Positions 18,776 through 28,636 of a stretch of DNA of 64,000 nucleotides are shown piece by piece. The position numbers and the translations under genes are program-made. Under the pieces are notes generated by a model that was given only the letters and a program-made list of their open reading frames with translations, was not told the origin of the DNA and did not search any database. Numbering within the stretch: the first letter of the stretch is position 1; each line of letters begins with the position of its first letter. The stretch comes from Pedobacter sp. PACM 27299 (GTDB taxonomy: Bacteria > Bacteroidota > Bacteroidia > Sphingobacteriales > Sphingobacteriaceae): NCBI RefSeq assembly GCF_001412655.1, contig NZ_CP012996.1, forward strand, positions 5,766,001 through 5,830,000, read 5' to 3'.

Positions 18776-20998
18776 ATGAACAAACCACTTTCGCAAGAAG
18801 ACATCAGAAGGTATAATTTCAACATCTGGAAGCTCTTAATTGCAGGAATCGTTTTATTCGCTCTTTTTATCATTTCCGTTGGTTTTGGTTTGTTTGGTGA
18901 ACTTCCTTCTTTCAGAGACATCGAACATCCAAAAAGCAATCAGGCCTCAGAAGTCATCACAGAAGATGGCAAAATTCTGGGCACTTATTTTGTACAAAAC
19001 AGATCTAATGTCACCTACGACAAGATTTCTCCGAATGTCATCAATGCCTTAATTGCAACAGAAGACATTCGATTTAAAGAACACTCGGGAATCGACTTTA
19101 AACGTACATTCACCATTTTTCTTTATGCTATTATTGGCAAGAAACAAGGGGGAAGTACCATTACTCAGCAGCTGGCTCTGAACCTTTTTTCTGAGGAAGG
19201 AAGGCAAAAGAACTTTGCCAAGCGTATTCTGCAGAAATTCCAGGAATGGGTGATTGCAGTAAAATTAGAACGCAACTATACGAAAGAAGAAATCATCGTG
19301 ATGTATTTAAACACCGTAGATTTCGGAAACCAGGCCTATGGAATTAAATCTGCGGCAAGGGTATATTTTGACACAACACCGGATAAATTAACCGTTAGTC
19401 AGGCGGCAACATTAGTAGGCATACTAAAGGGAATCACCAGATATTCTCCTACCCGTAATCCAGAACGCGCACTGGCCCGTAGAAATACCATTATGGGATT
19501 GATGGTAAAAGCGGATTTCCTAACCGAGCAGGATTATGAAAAACAAGTAGAAAAACCATTAGGACTGCGCTTCAGTGCAGCAACCGTAAATGATGGTATT
19601 GCGCCTTATTTCAGAGCAGTGGTGAAAAGTGACATCAAGAAACTCTTTCTGGAACGCTCGATCCTAAAATCAGATGGCACGCCATACGACCTGGATAGGG
19701 ATGGGCTAAAAATCACCACCACCATCAACTATGAGATGCAGGTCTATGCAGAAGAGGCACAAAAAGAATACATGAAGATCCTGCAAGCCTCTTTCTACGA
19801 CAGCTGGAAAGGCAAAAATCCTTTCAAAGGAAAAGAAATGCAGATTGAGCAGGGTGTTAAAAGATCCGACAGGTACAAATCTTTACAGCTGGAAGGAAAA
19901 AGCGAAGAAGAAATTAAAGCGGATTTCAATACCCCTACCCGACTGAGCATCTTCACCTGGAAAGGAAATATCGATACGCTGATGAAGCCAATCGACTCTG
20001 TAAAATACTATAAGTTGCTATTGAGAAATGCCATGATGGCGATGGACCCGCAATCGGGATATGTGAAAGCATGGGTTGGCGGCATCAATTATGAGCATTT
20101 TAAATATGATCAGGTAAAGATGGGAACCAGACAAGTGGGTTCTACAGCTAAACCTTTCACGTATGCAGTAGCGATTGAAAACGGATATTCTCCATGTTTC
20201 AGCGTATTGAATGAACCGGTAACCATTGAAACTCCGGGCAGTCCACCATGGACACCAAGATCTTCAGGAACCGTTCCGGGATACCTGACTTTACAAAAAG
20301 CACTGGCATTATCGCAGAATTATATTGCGGCTTACCTGATGAAACAAGTAGGTCCGGTGGCCGTAGCTACTTTGGCTAAGAAAATGGGAATTACTTCTGA
20401 AGTACCTGCCTCTCCTTCTATTGCTTTAGGCTCTTTTGATGCCTCAGTATATGATATGACGGGTGCTTACAGTGTATTTGCCAATAAAGGCATTTGGAAA
20501 AAACCAACTTACATCTTAAAAATACAAGATAAAAATGGCGTTGTGCTTTACAATGACACTCCGATTCCAGTGCCTGCACTGAATGAAGAAGTAGCCTATG
20601 TGATGACCAGAATGCTGCGTGGTGTAATTACCAACGGAACAGGATGGAGCTTAACCGGTAAATATGGCGTAAATGGACCTATCGGTGGAAAAACCGGTAC
20701 GACGAATGCCAACTCCGATGGTTGGTTTATGGCCATTACACCACAGCTGACCGCAGGTGTATGGACAGGTTGTGAAGACCGTGCCTTCCACTTTATCAGT
20801 ACCAGACAGGGTTCTGGTGCAGTGACTGCATTGCCGATTTACGCTGGTTTTATGAAACGTGTATACGCCAGTAAGACCCTGAATATAAGCAAAGCTGATT
20901 TTGAACCGCCGAAAAATGGAACCACCATTACCTTCGACTGTAACCAATACCAGCAGCAGGAACAACCGACAGAACTTGACGAAAAGCTAGGTTTCTAG
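18776..20998 (+). CDS. Class A penicillin-binding protein (PBP1A type)
   Basis: 740 residues. One N-terminal membrane anchor (about 18-40), a family 51 glycosyltransferase domain with ATEDIRFKEHSG (Glu96) and GGSTITQQLALNLF, then a transpeptidase domain with the SxxK serine in GSTAKPF (Ser456), an SQN motif and GKTGTTNANSDGW. It polymerises and cross-links peptidoglycan on the outer face of the inner membrane. It begins two bases after the PorW/SprE-like gene, so the two are surely co-transcribed. It lacks a long C-terminal tail. Confidence 0.96.
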   Translation: MNKPLSQEDIRRYNFNIWKLLIAGIVLFALFIISVGFGLFGELPSFRDIEHPKSNQASEVITEDGKILGTYFVQNRSNVTYDKISPNVINALIATEDIRFKEHSGIDFKRTFTIFLYAIIGKKQGGSTITQQLALNLFSEEGRQKNFAKRILQKFQEWVIAVKLERNYTKEEIIVMYLNTVDFGNQAYGIKSAARVYFDTTPDKLTVSQAATLVGILKGITRYSPTRNPERALARRNTIMGLMVKADFLTEQDYEKQVEKPLGLRFSAATVNDGIAPYFRAVVKSDIKKLFLERSILKSDGTPYDLDRDGLKITTTINYEMQVYAEEAQKEYMKILQASFYDSWKGKNPFKGKEMQIEQGVKRSDRYKSLQLEGKSEEEIKADFNTPTRLSIFTWKGNIDTLMKPIDSVKYYKLLLRNAMMAMDPQSGYVKAWVGGINYEHFKYDQVKMGTRQVGSTAKPFTYAVAIENGYSPCFSVLNEPVTIETPGSPPWTPRSSGTVPGYLTLQKALALSQNYIAAYLMKQVGPVAVATLAKKMGITSEVPASPSIALGSFDASVYDMTGAYSVFANKGIWKKPTYILKIQDKNGVVLYNDTPIPVPALNEEVAYVMTRMLRGVITNGTGWSLTGKYGVNGPIGGKTGTTNANSDGWFMAITPQLTAGVWTGCEDRAFHFISTRQGSGAVTALPIYAGFMKRVYASKTLNISKADFEPPKNGTTITFDCNQYQQQEQPTELDEKLGF

Positions 20999-21021
20999 CT
21001 TTTCATTAAAAAGCGATTTTC

Positions 21022-22830
21022 ATGAGTACTTTTGAGTATAAAAAAGTATTGGCCGACATTCCCCATAAACCTGGTGTATACCAGTATTGGGATGCGGAGG
21101 ATACTTTAATATATATCGGCAAAGCCAAAGACCTGAGAAACCGGGTGGGTTCCTATTTTATTCAGGACAAGCAGCTGAATGGGAAAACCCGCGTGCTGGT
21201 CTCTAAAATCAGGACAATCACCTTCACCATTGTAGATACCGAGATTGATGCCTGGCTGCTGGAAAACAGCCTGATCAAAAAGCACCAGCCGAGGTACAAT
21301 ATCATGCTGAAGGATGATAAAACCTATCCCTGGATCATCATCAAGAAAGAACCTTTTCCGAGGGTATTCTGGACGCGAAATATGGTGAAAGATGGTTCCA
21401 CCTATTTTGGACCTTATGCCTCTGTAGGCATGATGCATACCATTCTGGACGTCATCAAGGAAACCTACAGCCTGCGAACCTGTAATTTACCCTTAACCGA
21501 GAAGAACATCCATGAGGGCAAGTTCAAAGTCTGCCTGGAATACCAGATCGGCAACTGTAAAGGACCTTGTCAGGCTTACCAGGAAGCTGCAGATTACGAT
21601 AGGAATATTGAAGAAATTAAAGACATTCTGAACGGAAAAATCGGTAGCGTGATCAAAGAGGTGAAGCAGATTGTCAAAGAGGCAGCTGCAGACCTGAACT
21701 TTGAGTTGGCCCATCAATATCAGAAGAAACTGGTGGTGCTCGAGAAATACCAAAGCAAATCTACTGTAGTGAGCAGCTCTATCACCAATATTGATGTGGT
21801 GAGCATTGCTTCCGATGAACGTTATGCCTTTGTGAATTACCTGAAAGTCATGAATGGCAGTATCATTCAGACGCAGACTATAGAGATTAAAAAGAAACTG
21901 GATGAAACTGATGAGGAGCTATTGACGCTCGCCATTACGGAATTCCGCACCAAGTTCAACAGTACCTCCAAAGAGATCGTGATTCCTTTTGAAATCGCAT
22001 TAGAGGATAAAAATATCAAGTTTACGGTTCCTAAACTAGGGGAAAAGAAAAGTCTGCTGGAGCTCTCTCAGAAAAACGTACTGTTTTTCAAAAAAGAGAA
22101 GCTGAACCAGTATGAAAAGCTGAACCCGGATTTGAGAACAGACCGAATTTTAACACAGCTGCAAAAGGATCTTGGATTGAGCGAACTGCCTAAACATATT
22201 GAATGTTTTGACAACTCCAACTTCCAGGGAGCCTATCCGGTATCGGCAATTGTGGTATTTAAAGATGCAAAACCTTCGAAAAAAGACTACCGCCATTTCA
22301 ATGTGAAAACCGTGGAAGGTCCCAACGACTTTGCAACCATGGAAGAAGCGGTTTACAGGCGATATAAGCGCATGTTAGAAGAAGAAGGTACATTGCCTCA
22401 ATTGATCATCATTGACGGTGGTAAAGGCCAGCTATCCTCTGCGGTAAGTAGCTTGAAAAAGCTGGGTATAGAACATAAGGTAGCAATAGTCGGTATTGCC
22501 AAGAGATTAGAAGAATTGTTCTTCCCTAACGATCCTTACCCTTTGTACCTGGACAAGAAATCGGAAAGCCTGAAACTGATCCAGCAGCTCCGCGATGAGG
22601 CGCATAGGTTTGGCATTACCTTCCACCGCAAGAAACGCGATCAGGGCACGTTAAAAACTGAATTGGAGGCAATAGAAGGCATTGGAAAGACAACTGCCGA
22701 CAAGCTCCTTCGTCACTTTAAATCGGTTAAAAAGATCAGGGAGGCAGACCTGATGGAATTGCAGAAAGTCCTGAATAAAGCACAGGTACTGGCTTTAACC
22801 AATTATTTCAAGAAACCTCCCGCCGCTTAA
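21022..22830 (+). CDS. uvrC: Excinuclease ABC subunit C
   Basis: 602 residues. UvrC makes both incisions in nucleotide excision repair. The GIY-YIG domain (PGVYQYWDAEDTLIYIGKAK, residues about 13-32) is followed by a Cys-rich stretch (CLEYQIGNCKGPC), the UVR region near 200-230, the RNase H-like C-terminal nuclease (HIECFDNSNFQGAYPVSAIV, LIIIDGGKGQL) and a helix-hairpin-helix end (IEGIGKTTADKLLRHF). 23 bases after the PBP gene, same strand; followed by a terminator. Confidence 0.98.
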   Translation: MSTFEYKKVLADIPHKPGVYQYWDAEDTLIYIGKAKDLRNRVGSYFIQDKQLNGKTRVLVSKIRTITFTIVDTEIDAWLLENSLIKKHQPRYNIMLKDDKTYPWIIIKKEPFPRVFWTRNMVKDGSTYFGPYASVGMMHTILDVIKETYSLRTCNLPLTEKNIHEGKFKVCLEYQIGNCKGPCQAYQEAADYDRNIEEIKDILNGKIGSVIKEVKQIVKEAAADLNFELAHQYQKKLVVLEKYQSKSTVVSSSITNIDVVSIASDERYAFVNYLKVMNGSIIQTQTIEIKKKLDETDEELLTLAITEFRTKFNSTSKEIVIPFEIALEDKNIKFTVPKLGEKKSLLELSQKNVLFFKKEKLNQYEKLNPDLRTDRILTQLQKDLGLSELPKHIECFDNSNFQGAYPVSAIVVFKDAKPSKKDYRHFNVKTVEGPNDFATMEEAVYRRYKRMLEEEGTLPQLIIIDGGKGQLSSAVSSLKKLGIEHKVAIVGIAKRLEELFFPNDPYPLYLDKKSESLKLIQQLRDEAHRFGITFHRKKRDQGTLKTELEAIEGIGKTTADKLLRHFKSVKKIREADLMELQKVLNKAQVLALTNYFKKPPAA

Positions 22831-22893
22831 ACTAATTTGAATTCGCTCCGATCAACGGGAAAGCCTAAAAATATTGCTGTAAAAAGGCATAAA

Positions 22894-22925
22894 AAAATCC
22901 GGTCTTTTGATAAAGACCGGATTTT
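22894..22925. terminator. Bidirectional terminator between uvrC and gldN
   Basis: A 14-pair perfect stem (AAAATCCGGTCTTT with AAAGACCGGATTTT) with loop TGAT, between the convergent uvrC and gldN ends. A-rich to the left and T-rich to the right, so it can serve both directions. Confidence 0.88.
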
Positions 22926-22944
22926 CTGTTTTAAACGGGGTGGA

Positions 22945-23829
22945 TTAATATTCCCAAAGACTCTGTTCAAAGTCTGCAATGGATTTCTTAATCTTCTCCG
23001 ATTCGTATAATTTTCTTGGATCTTTGATGTCGGTTAAGCCCAGCATGTCCACAATCGTTTTATTTCCAGGATTTGTTTCTTTCACTACATAACTCGAGAA
23101 TAAACGTCTCACAAAGAAATCATCGAAAGTCAATACCGAAGCATCATTCCCAGGATTCATAAGTTTCTTCTTCGTCAGCAGTTCTCTTACGTCATCATAA
23201 TAGATCCAGAAAACCGGCTGCCAGTTTCCTTCTACCATTTTCATAGGGGCAATCCCTACAATTCTAGGTTCAAAAACTGAACGCTTCGTATCTAAAATCC
23301 AATCTTCTTTAATCCTGTATTTCAGGAATTCATCAGGTCTGAATCTTTTCAAAGTTGGTGCTGCGATCTTGCCGCTTGTTGCATCAGGTGTCCCTTCTGT
23401 AACACCACGCATATTTTGCAGGGCCTCCTGTGTGGTCAATGCAATTTTGAAAGAATCATTGTCTTCCAGCAATTTCCCGGCAGTCGTATCTTTCGGAGAA
23501 TAAGCTGTCAATTCTTCATTGGTGATCGCTTCTAACAGCACATCGATCAATCTTGCATTTTCTGCTTTCAATACCGAGTTAATGGTATCTCTTAAATCGA
23601 TCTCGCGCCAAATTCTTTTAGAATAAAACACATCCTCTTCTCTTACATCGGCGAAAGGAACCATCACAGCACTATCAACGTCTTTTCTTGCGGAAAAGCC
23701 ATCTTTAGGAGGTGTTTTTATCTTCGCTTTCTTTACTGTCGCCTTCGCAGTATCAGGGCTTTTTACCACCTGTGCTGATACTGTTAATCCGAATAACAAT
23801 AATGCCGAAATACTTACAATGTTTTTCAT
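22945..23829 (-). CDS. gldN: Type IX secretion/gliding protein GldN
   Basis: 294 residues from the ATG at 23829 (a TTG two codons earlier opens the frame). Signal peptide ends near VSAQ (about residue 20). The body shows the GldN features DVFYSKRIWREIDLRDTIN, KYRIKEDWILD, RIVGIAPMK, PVFWIYYDDVRELL and FDDFFVRRLFSSYV. GldN (PorN) forms with GldK a periplasmic ring near the outer membrane that is part of the type IX translocon. Last of the gldKLMN run, eight bases after gldM. Confidence 0.95.
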   Translation of the reverse strand: MKNIVSISALLLFGLTVSAQVVKSPDTAKATVKKAKIKTPPKDGFSARKDVDSAVMVPFADVREEDVFYSKRIWREIDLRDTINSVLKAENARLIDVLLEAITNEELTAYSPKDTTAGKLLEDNDSFKIALTTQEALQNMRGVTEGTPDATSGKIAAPTLKRFRPDEFLKYRIKEDWILDTKRSVFEPRIVGIAPMKMVEGNWQPVFWIYYDDVRELLTKKKLMNPGNDASVLTFDDFFVRRLFSSYVVKETNPGNKTIVDMLGLTDIKDPRKLYESEKIKKSIADFEQSLWEY

Positions 23830-23837
23830 AATCAATC

Positions 23838-25376
23838 CTATTTTGCACTAAATGTGATGCCATCTAACACGCGCTGACGGCCATCCGGGCCTTCACACAC
23901 AATGTCTTTGAACACTACTGTGGCTCCTGGTTTTATGGAATTTAAAGCTCCTTTTACCTGACCACTAAATCCTGCACCACTATTTTGTATTGTTACCGCA
24001 TCAGATCTAGGGTTGATAAATGTAGCCGCAAATCTGATTACTTTATATTTTACATCGAAAACGAAATCATCCAGCTGTGTATCCAATAGGCCGGCATTTT
24101 CCAGCCACTCCAGGTCTACACTGCCACCAGATTTTCCTTTTACTAAAGCTTTAGGCGTTGGTAATGCTTTCACGCGGAATTTCTGAGATCCCAGGTTTAA
24201 AGTTTTACCGCCTGAGCTTGCTGAAACGTTGATGTTCAATTCTTTCCCTACCTGAGCACCGCTTACATTCACTGTAAATTTGCCACTGCCGCCAGAGATC
24301 GTACCACCGTCCATGCTCGCCTTCACACTTTCCAATGGAAAGCCTGCTGCAGAAACAGAGAATGGATTCGGGATGCCGGCATAAATTACGTTCATTTTAT
24401 CAGGAGATACCGTTGCGGAAGGCTTAGCTACCTGATAAGATTGCTCAGGAGTTCTATATTCTACGACTTTACCGTCTGTTTGTTTGACGCGGATTGTACC
24501 CGACCATTTGAACACACCTACGCTACCAGTGCTGCCGGTATAAGTTCCTTTACCATCTTTTACAGAGAGTGGGCTGGAGTTTACGGAGATTTCAGGCATA
24601 GACCTGGAATCGCTCGCCGTTAAAAACACCTGTGCGGTATAGGGCTGTCCCTGGATCACGTAAGAACTTGGCGCTACTGCAACCGCGTCGAACTGATCTA
24701 AATTGACCAATGCCTTGTCCATATCTCCGAACAATTTCTTCACCACTTCTGCTTCGGCATTTTTCACATCCGACTGTATTTTAGTCAGGATGGTGTTGGC
24801 CGCGGTTAATGGTGTACCCTCACCGAAGTTAATATCGGCCCAGTTTTTCTTTCCATTGATAGCTTTCTCTGCATTTTTAGCTTCCAATGAGAAGGTTACA
24901 TGTGCACGGTCTTTCTCTGGCAATAAAGAGATTAACTTTTCACGGGTTTCATTGATTTTCTTTTGCAGTTCATCCCCTTTTTTCTGGTTGATCATAATGC
25001 CCTGAGCGATATCCAGATTGGAGCGCTCCGTTAAATCGCCAGTTTCCGGGTCAATTCCTTTGCCTTCTACTACAAACTGATCTTTCAATTTCTGAACGTA
25101 ATCGTTTAGTTCGTTGGCATAAGCTTTTGCTTTATTGGCATTCTCCCAGATGGGCTGTGCCCTTGCAGGTTCCTCTTTAAGTTTTGTATTTTGAAATGCT
25201 GCGAACAATTGGTCGATGCTGCTGCTGACATTATTTTTTGACGTCTGCAAACTGTCATTGATGTTCTTAAAAGCATTCAATATCGTATCTGATACGTTCA
25301 AGGCAAGCATAGCTAACAATACCAAATACATGATATTGATCATCTTCTGCCTCGTTGTTTGTTTTCCTCCGGCCAT
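23838..25376 (-). CDS. gldM: Type IX secretion/gliding motor protein GldM
   Basis: 512 residues. It starts with MAGGKQTTRQKMINIMYLVL, the conserved cytoplasmic start and single membrane helix of GldM; a long periplasmic helical and immunoglobulin-like region follows (LSPDK, SVSAAGFPLE). GldM with GldL forms the proton-driven motor of type IX secretion, its periplasmic part reaching the GldKN ring. Placed between gldL and gldN in the standard order. Confidence 0.97.
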   Translation of the reverse strand: MAGGKQTTRQKMINIMYLVLLAMLALNVSDTILNAFKNINDSLQTSKNNVSSSIDQLFAAFQNTKLKEEPARAQPIWENANKAKAYANELNDYVQKLKDQFVVEGKGIDPETGDLTERSNLDIAQGIMINQKKGDELQKKINETREKLISLLPEKDRAHVTFSLEAKNAEKAINGKKNWADINFGEGTPLTAANTILTKIQSDVKNAEAEVVKKLFGDMDKALVNLDQFDAVAVAPSSYVIQGQPYTAQVFLTASDSRSMPEISVNSSPLSVKDGKGTYTGSTGSVGVFKWSGTIRVKQTDGKVVEYRTPEQSYQVAKPSATVSPDKMNVIYAGIPNPFSVSAAGFPLESVKASMDGGTISGGSGKFTVNVSGAQVGKELNINVSASSGGKTLNLGSQKFRVKALPTPKALVKGKSGGSVDLEWLENAGLLDTQLDDFVFDVKYKVIRFAATFINPRSDAVTIQNSGAGFSGQVKGALNSIKPGATVVFKDIVCEGPDGRQRVLDGITFSAK

Positions 25377-25421
25377 TCTTAATTCAGTCTGATGATGAAA
25401 TGATCACTAATTAAATACGGA

Positions 25422-26231
25422 TTAAACACGTGGCTGATTCATTGCCGATAACATGTTACCATAGATTGCATTTAAAGAACCTAAGTTCTTAGCCAGTTTC
25501 CCAACTTCGTCCTTAAATTGTTTAGAATCTTCCATAGAACCACTAAAGTTATCCATCGTCAAAGCGATGTTTTGATAGAATTTGTTCATTGATTTCAGGT
25601 GGGCACTGGAATCCTGCAATTCCAATTCATAAACTGCGTTCAGGGAAGCCAGGTTCTTAGCCAGGGCATTCACTTGTTCGTGGTATGATTTAGAAGCACC
25701 GGCACTTTCGCCGATTTCCACCAATTGAGTTGTTGCTTTAGAGAAAGCGCCATTCAAGGAGTCAAAGCTTGCTGAAGCCGTTTTAATTTTTCCTGCAAAT
25801 TCTGTGGTTGCAGCAGAAGCATCAGCTACATTAGAGATCGCGGCTACTTTATCACCGAAAGTACGCAGGCCATTGCCCAGGCTTTCGATCAGTTCAGGAC
25901 CTACTTTTGCATCTGACAGCATTTTATCCAATGCTGCAGTAGAAGAGAATGCCGCTGGCTGTGCCGTTACTCTTGAAGAGGCTTTTGGCAATTCACCATC
26001 ATAATCATCTCTTAATTCAGGATATACTCTTTCCCATGCTGGTTCTGGCTCTGGCTGGATGAATCCGGTTAAAGCAAATAAGATGGCTTCTACCCCTAAT
26101 CCAATTCCGATCATGTAATTACCCCATACGCCTCCAAGGTGAAGAATTTTAAAAAGCGCGCCAAGAATAACTACGCTGGCGCCTAGCGATATAGCCAGGT
26201 GCATTTTATCGAATTTACGTTTTGCTACCAT
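25422..26231 (-). CDS. gldL: Type IX secretion/gliding motor protein GldL
   Basis: 269 residues from the ATG at 26231 (MVAKRKFDKMHLAISLG). An upstream extension of the frame would overlap gldK by about 85 bases and has no family match, so I reject it. Two helices: about 10-30 (LAISLGASVVILGALFKILH) and 35-58 (MIGIGLGVEAILFALTG), the second with the glutamate thought to take part in proton flow. A cytoplasmic helical tail follows, with two similar segments (NALAKNLASLNAVYELEL and KLAKNLGSLNAIYGNML). Confidence 0.96.
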   Translation of the reverse strand: MVAKRKFDKMHLAISLGASVVILGALFKILHLGGVWGNYMIGIGLGVEAILFALTGFIQPEPEPAWERVYPELRDDYDGELPKASSRVTAQPAAFSSTAALDKMLSDAKVGPELIESLGNGLRTFGDKVAAISNVADASAATTEFAGKIKTASASFDSLNGAFSKATTQLVEIGESAGASKSYHEQVNALAKNLASLNAVYELELQDSSAHLKSMNKFYQNIALTMDNFSGSMEDSKQFKDEVGKLAKNLGSLNAIYGNMLSAMNQPRV

Positions 26232-26265
26232 TTTTTTAGGATGAATTGGTATATGATTAAGATTG

Positions 26266-27627
26266 TTAATTTTTATTTCTGATATCTGATCCCGGATAGG
26301 CGGAAATACACCTGAATCCGATATAAGATCTCGCCTGATCCTGATATTCATAGGTACCTACGGAATTCTGAAGGAAAAATCCGATGTCTTTCCAGGAGCC
26401 TCCTCTAACCACTTTGCGTTTCAGGTATTTGCTGTCTGTAGCTTTTGCAACGTAAGTAAAGTTCGGGTTAAAATCGAGCAGTAAAGGAGCTGCCGACTGA
26501 TTATAGGCGGTAACGGTCCATTCCGCAACGTTTCCAGCCATATTGTAAAGGCCATAATCGTTCGGGAAATAAGATTTCACGTTTACGGTATATAAACCGC
26601 CGTCATCTGAATAATTTCCACGTCCAACTTTAAAATTAGCCTGCATACATCCTTTGGTATTGCGGATATAAGGACCGCCCCAAGGGTATTTTGTTTTCAC
26701 ATTACCACCTCTTGCTGCATATTCAAATTGTGCATCACTAGGCAATTGGTATTCTGGTCTTGAATTCAGCGGTTGTTTTCTTGCAACAGCCACAGATTCA
26801 TAGAAACGGGTACGCCATACACAAAATGCAGTGGCCTGTTCCCAGCTCACCCCTACTACCGGATAATCATCATAAGAAGGGTGGTTAAAATAAGTTTTCA
26901 CCATTGGATCATTCTGAGAATAAGAATAATCTACTTTCCAAACCAGGGTATCCGGATATACATTTACGGAAGGAAACTGGTTTGATTTATCAGGATCAGG
27001 AAGATCGGTATAAGTAACAATGAAATCCTGTCTTTTTTTCGTTGGATCTTTACGGCCTTCGGCTTCTAGATCGGTACTTTTATAGCTATAAGCATATCTC
27101 AGCTTTCTCACATCAATTTCAGTTCTGCCGGGTAAAGCATCTGCACCGCTATAATACATATCAGTTAATTTGGCGCCAAATCCACCATTTTTGCGGCTCC
27201 ACAACAGAGAACCATTGCCCACTTTTTTCCAGTCGATGTAACGATCAGAGGCAGAAGTAGGGCCGGCATTTGCAGGAACAGGTTTATAAAAGTTAGCGGC
27301 AACAGTTGGCCCCAGTGTCGTCACCGCCACAGAATCCCTTACCCAGTTCACGAACTGTCGGTATTCTGCATTGGAAATCTCGGTTTGGTCCATAAAGAAC
27401 GCGCTAAAAGAAGTCATACGACTCGGAGAGGTCTGAGAGTTGTTGATGTCTTCGTCAGACATCCCAATCAAGGTCCTTCCTGGTGGTACGTACACCATAC
27501 CCAAAGGCACCCGGTTGTTTTTAAACTTCTTATTGTATACCCCTACTAACTCCCCCTGACCGCCTTTTCCGCAGCTGGCTAGAAGTATTGTGGCTATAAA
27601 TCCCAAAAAGTAGATGTTTCTCCTCAT
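26266..27627 (-). CDS. gldK: Type IX secretion/gliding lipoprotein GldK
   Basis: 453 residues from the ATG at 27627 (MRRNIYFLG). Lipobox LLASC puts the lipidated Cys near residue 19. The rest is a formylglycine-generating-enzyme-like fold (VPPGRTLIGMSDEDI, FFMDQTEISNAEYRQFVNWV, PVVGVSWEQATAFCVWR, NVAEWTVTAYN, VVRGGSWKDIGFF, IGFRC). The FGE active-site cysteine pair is absent, as expected for GldK, which is structural. It forms the periplasmic ring with GldN. First of the cluster; a TAAAATTG sequence nine bases before the ATG is a candidate promoter. Confidence 0.95.
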   Translation of the reverse strand: MRRNIYFLGFIATILLASCGKGGQGELVGVYNKKFKNNRVPLGMVYVPPGRTLIGMSDEDINNSQTSPSRMTSFSAFFMDQTEISNAEYRQFVNWVRDSVAVTTLGPTVAANFYKPVPANAGPTSASDRYIDWKKVGNGSLLWSRKNGGFGAKLTDMYYSGADALPGRTEIDVRKLRYAYSYKSTDLEAEGRKDPTKKRQDFIVTYTDLPDPDKSNQFPSVNVYPDTLVWKVDYSYSQNDPMVKTYFNHPSYDDYPVVGVSWEQATAFCVWRTRFYESVAVARKQPLNSRPEYQLPSDAQFEYAARGGNVKTKYPWGGPYIRNTKGCMQANFKVGRGNYSDDGGLYTVNVKSYFPNDYGLYNMAGNVAEWTVTAYNQSAAPLLLDFNPNFTYVAKATDSKYLKRKVVRGGSWKDIGFFLQNSVGTYEYQDQARSYIGFRCISAYPGSDIRNKN

Positions 27628-27808
27628 ATATTCCCGCAATTTTATAGCAATTTTATATATTAAGATTCACATTAACAACTATTAAGCCATAAAAATACGA
27701 GGAAAGATAATAATGAACAGAGAATTCCGTTCATTCGGACACAGCAATTAGCTGTCAGAAAGTACTTTCTACTTGAAATTAAATAGTAGTAACCCTCAAA
27801 AAAAAGTT

Positions 27809-27842
27809 AGCCTAAATTGCGCTGGAGCGTACAATTTAGGCT
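27809..27842 (-). terminator. Terminator of the DUF4271-hemD unit
   Basis: An 11-pair stem (AGCCTAAATTG with CAATTTAGGCT) and a 12-base loop just after the hemD stop, followed on the minus strand by a run of nine T with one more T-rich block. The rest of 27628-27808 holds AT-rich sequence and the gldK promoter candidate. Confidence 0.85.
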
Positions 27843-27848
27843 GTATGA

Positions 27849-28619
27849 CTATTTATTAGACTTTTTGATGTAATTTTCGATGGCCATAATCATAGATGGA
27901 GCTTCTGGTGAAGGAGCTGCAATATCAACGATTAAACCGGCATCACTGATGGCTTTATGGGTGTTTAAACCGAATGCTGCAAAGCGGGTATTGTTCTGTT
28001 TATAATCCGGAAAATTGGTAAATAAAGACTGAATACTGGACGGACTAAAGAATCCGATTACATCATAGAATACTTCAGCAAGATCGGAAAGATCAGATAC
28101 CACTGTTCTGAACAATACCGCCGGGGTAAAGTCATAACCATTCTTCTGTAAGAAGTTCATGGTGTCTTCAGTAGCCATATCAGAACATGGGTACAGGAAT
28201 TTATCATTCGAGTGTTTCTTCAATACTTCCGCTAAATCTGCTGCAGTTTGCTTACCGAAGAAGATTTTACGTTTTCTGTACTGAATATATTTTTGGAGGT
28301 ACAAAGCGGTAGATTCTGAAATACAGAAATATTTCAAGTCAGCAGGCACGTCGTATCTCATTTCTTCACAAATTCTGAAAAAATGGTCAACAGCATTTCT
28401 GCTGGTAAACACTACTGCAGTAAAATCACTCAGGGTGATTTTGTCTTTTCTGAAATCTCTGGCTGGAATTCCTTCAACATGAATGAATGATCTAAAATCA
28501 ATTTTCAGGTTGTACTTCTTTGCCAAATCAAAATAAGGAGACTTCTCTGTTTCCGGTTTTGGTAAGGTGATCAGTATACTTTTCACTTTACGTAACCTAT
28601 CTTCTGTCTTTTCTTGCAT
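27849..28619 (-). CDS. hemD: Uroporphyrinogen-III synthase
   Basis: 256 residues. The enzyme cyclises hydroxymethylbilane to uroporphyrinogen III in haem synthesis. The family is poorly conserved; supporting features are the start KSILITLPKPETEKSPYFDLAKKYN, TAVVFTSRNAVDHFFRI, FCISESTALYLQKYI, FLYPCSDMATEDTMNFL, VIGFFSPSSIQSLF and AFGLNTHKAISDAGL, which are in the right order for HemD. It follows the DUF4271 gene by 17 bases and is in the same transcript, an order common in this phylum. Confidence 0.9.
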   Translation of the reverse strand: MQEKTEDRLRKVKSILITLPKPETEKSPYFDLAKKYNLKIDFRSFIHVEGIPARDFRKDKITLSDFTAVVFTSRNAVDHFFRICEEMRYDVPADLKYFCISESTALYLQKYIQYRKRKIFFGKQTAADLAEVLKKHSNDKFLYPCSDMATEDTMNFLQKNGYDFTPAVLFRTVVSDLSDLAEVFYDVIGFFSPSSIQSLFTNFPDYKQNNTRFAAFGLNTHKAISDAGLIVDIAAPSPEAPSMIMAIENYIKKSNK

Positions 28620-28636
28620 TTTACCTAATTACCGCT

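Noticed and set aside
26232..26351. N-terminal extension of gldL overlapping gldK
   Set aside because: The extra 40 residues have no match to GldL starts and overlap coding sequence of gldK; the ATG at 26231 gives the normal MVAKRKFDK start.
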